A DNA stretch of 6,079 nucleotides from Propionibacteriaceae bacterium (GTDB lineage Bacteria; Actinomycetota; Actinomycetes; Propionibacteriales; Propionibacteriaceae): contig JAICEV010000235.1 in the NCBI GenBank assembly GCA_025923975.1, positions 1 through 6,079 on the forward strand, given 5' to 3'. Position 1 is the first letter of the stretch. Every line of letters starts with the position of its first letter. Shown piece after piece: positions 5,746-6,079 of the stretch. The notes beneath the pieces were generated by a model that saw nothing but the letters and a program-made list of their open reading frames with translations, was not told the origin of the DNA and made no database searches. Made by a program: the position numbers and the translations under genes.

Positions 5746-5865
5746 CTCGCTCGCCAAGCTCGCTCGGCGCGGATCGCGCCCGTGGAGCCCACCTACTTCG
5801 TCGTCGCTCCGGGACGAAAAGCGTGTCCCCTCGCTCCTCCTCAGCACGGCGGGTGGCGCGATCCG
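5746..5865. repeat. palindrome-rich, REP-like intergenic segment
   Basis: This fills most of the 174-base gap between clpS and the DUF2017 gene, where no gene is visible. It holds a perfect hairpin GGCGCG-GAT-CGCGCC (5766-5780), a small GTGG-AGC-CCAC hairpin (5782-5792), a GGGAC/GTCCC hairpin (5811-5829), and an 11-bp inverted pair CGGATCGCGCC (5770-5780) with 5855-5865. The octamer CTCGCTCG occurs directly repeated at 5746-5753 and 5759-5766. Such nested G/C-rich palindromes between genes resemble dispersed REP-type repeats, but dispersal cannot be judged from one copy. It could also form a structured leader in the clpS-DUF2017 mRNA. Confidence 0.45.
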
Positions 5866-5909
5866 TGAGTCGTCGGACCCCAACATCCTGGTGGCCCCGC
5901 CGTTCAAAC

Positions 5910-6079
5910 TCACTTGTCCGACTTGTCGAGGGTTGCCCATAAGCCGTATTCGTGCATGGCCGTGACGTCGCGCTCCATCGCTTCGCGCGTACCGCTGGAG
6001 ACGATCGCCTTGCCCGTGGTATGCACCTGCAGCATCAATTTCTCGGCCTTGGATTTGGTGTAGTGGAAATAGGTCACGA
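5910..6079 (-). CDS. clpS: ClpS, ATP-dependent Clp protease adaptor, 3' part only
   Basis: Partial gene entering from the right edge; the last 55 codons are visible. The residues KAEKLMLQVHTTGKAIV, SSGTREAMERDV and HEYGLWATL are typical of the C-terminal half of actinobacterial ClpS. ClpS binds proteins with destabilising N-terminal residues and delivers them to ClpC/ClpA-ClpP for degradation. The His of QVH corresponds to the N-degron pocket histidine; the N-terminal pocket residues lie outside the window. It ends in KSDK and a TGA at 5910-5912. The DUF2017 gene follows on the same strand after 174 bases, longer than usual in this conserved pair because of the palindromic insert. Confidence 0.92.
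   Translation of the reverse strand, partial: VTYFHYTKSKAEKLMLQVHTTGKAIVSSGTREAMERDVTAMHEYGLWATLDKSDK

Noticed and set aside
5736..5792. Upstream start at 5792 for the DUF2017 gene
   Set aside because: The extension translates the palindromic spacer; ATG 5735 has GAGG at proper spacing and the family-like MKKF start.
6036..6079. Apparent five-residue deletion in ClpS near VTYFHYTKSK
   Set aside because: Aligning VTYFHY with the usual RSYFGY segment removes the gap; the impression came from matching VTY to an earlier VTY in relatives.

Overview
The window looks like a high-GC actinobacterial chromosome, perhaps a propionibacterium relative; the lineage is inference only. The evidence is G/C-rich third codon positions, GTG starts, and an actinobacterial set of genes on the minus strand: the end of clpS, a DUF2017 (AosR-type) gene and the start of a Mec-type JAMM peptidase gene. 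In Mycobacterium tuberculosis the homologues lie close together as clpS - Rv1332 (aosR) - Rv1333 - mec - cysO - cysM.

Layout, left to right. 1-121 (minus): 5' end of the mec-like gene, running off the left edge. 122-362: non-coding, with a perfect 18-bp inverted repeat that can form an 80-nt hairpin, bracketed by an 18-bp direct repeat whose inner copy covers the region just upstream of mec. 363-~974 (minus): a nucleotidyltransferase-fold gene without a conventional start codon at the expected place. 993-4706 (plus): a tight three-gene operon of an endonuclease/exonuclease/phosphatase-family hydrolase, a GH31 alpha-glucosidase-type glycosidase and a GNAT acetyltransferase, each start overlapping the preceding stop. 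4707-4784: a short convergent gap with a long imperfect hairpin. 4785-5135 (minus): a small conserved protein of unknown function. 5160-5735 (minus): the DUF2017 gene. 5736-5909: a hairpin-rich gap. 5910-6079 (minus): the 3' end of clpS.

The minus-strand genes at the two ends appear to be one ancestral housekeeping neighbourhood (N-end-rule adaptor, redox-linked regulator, CysO-dependent cysteine synthesis). The central 363-4706 block (nucleotidyltransferase, phosphodiesterase-fold hydrolase, glycosidase, acetyltransferase) appears to have been placed between them. No transposase, integrase, CRISPR array, tRNA or rRNA is visible. The points most worth a second look are the repeat-bracketed hairpin upstream of mec, the possible ATC start of the nucleotidyltransferase, its 5'-overlapping divergent pairing with the hydrolase, and the complete lack of cysteine in the AosR-like protein.
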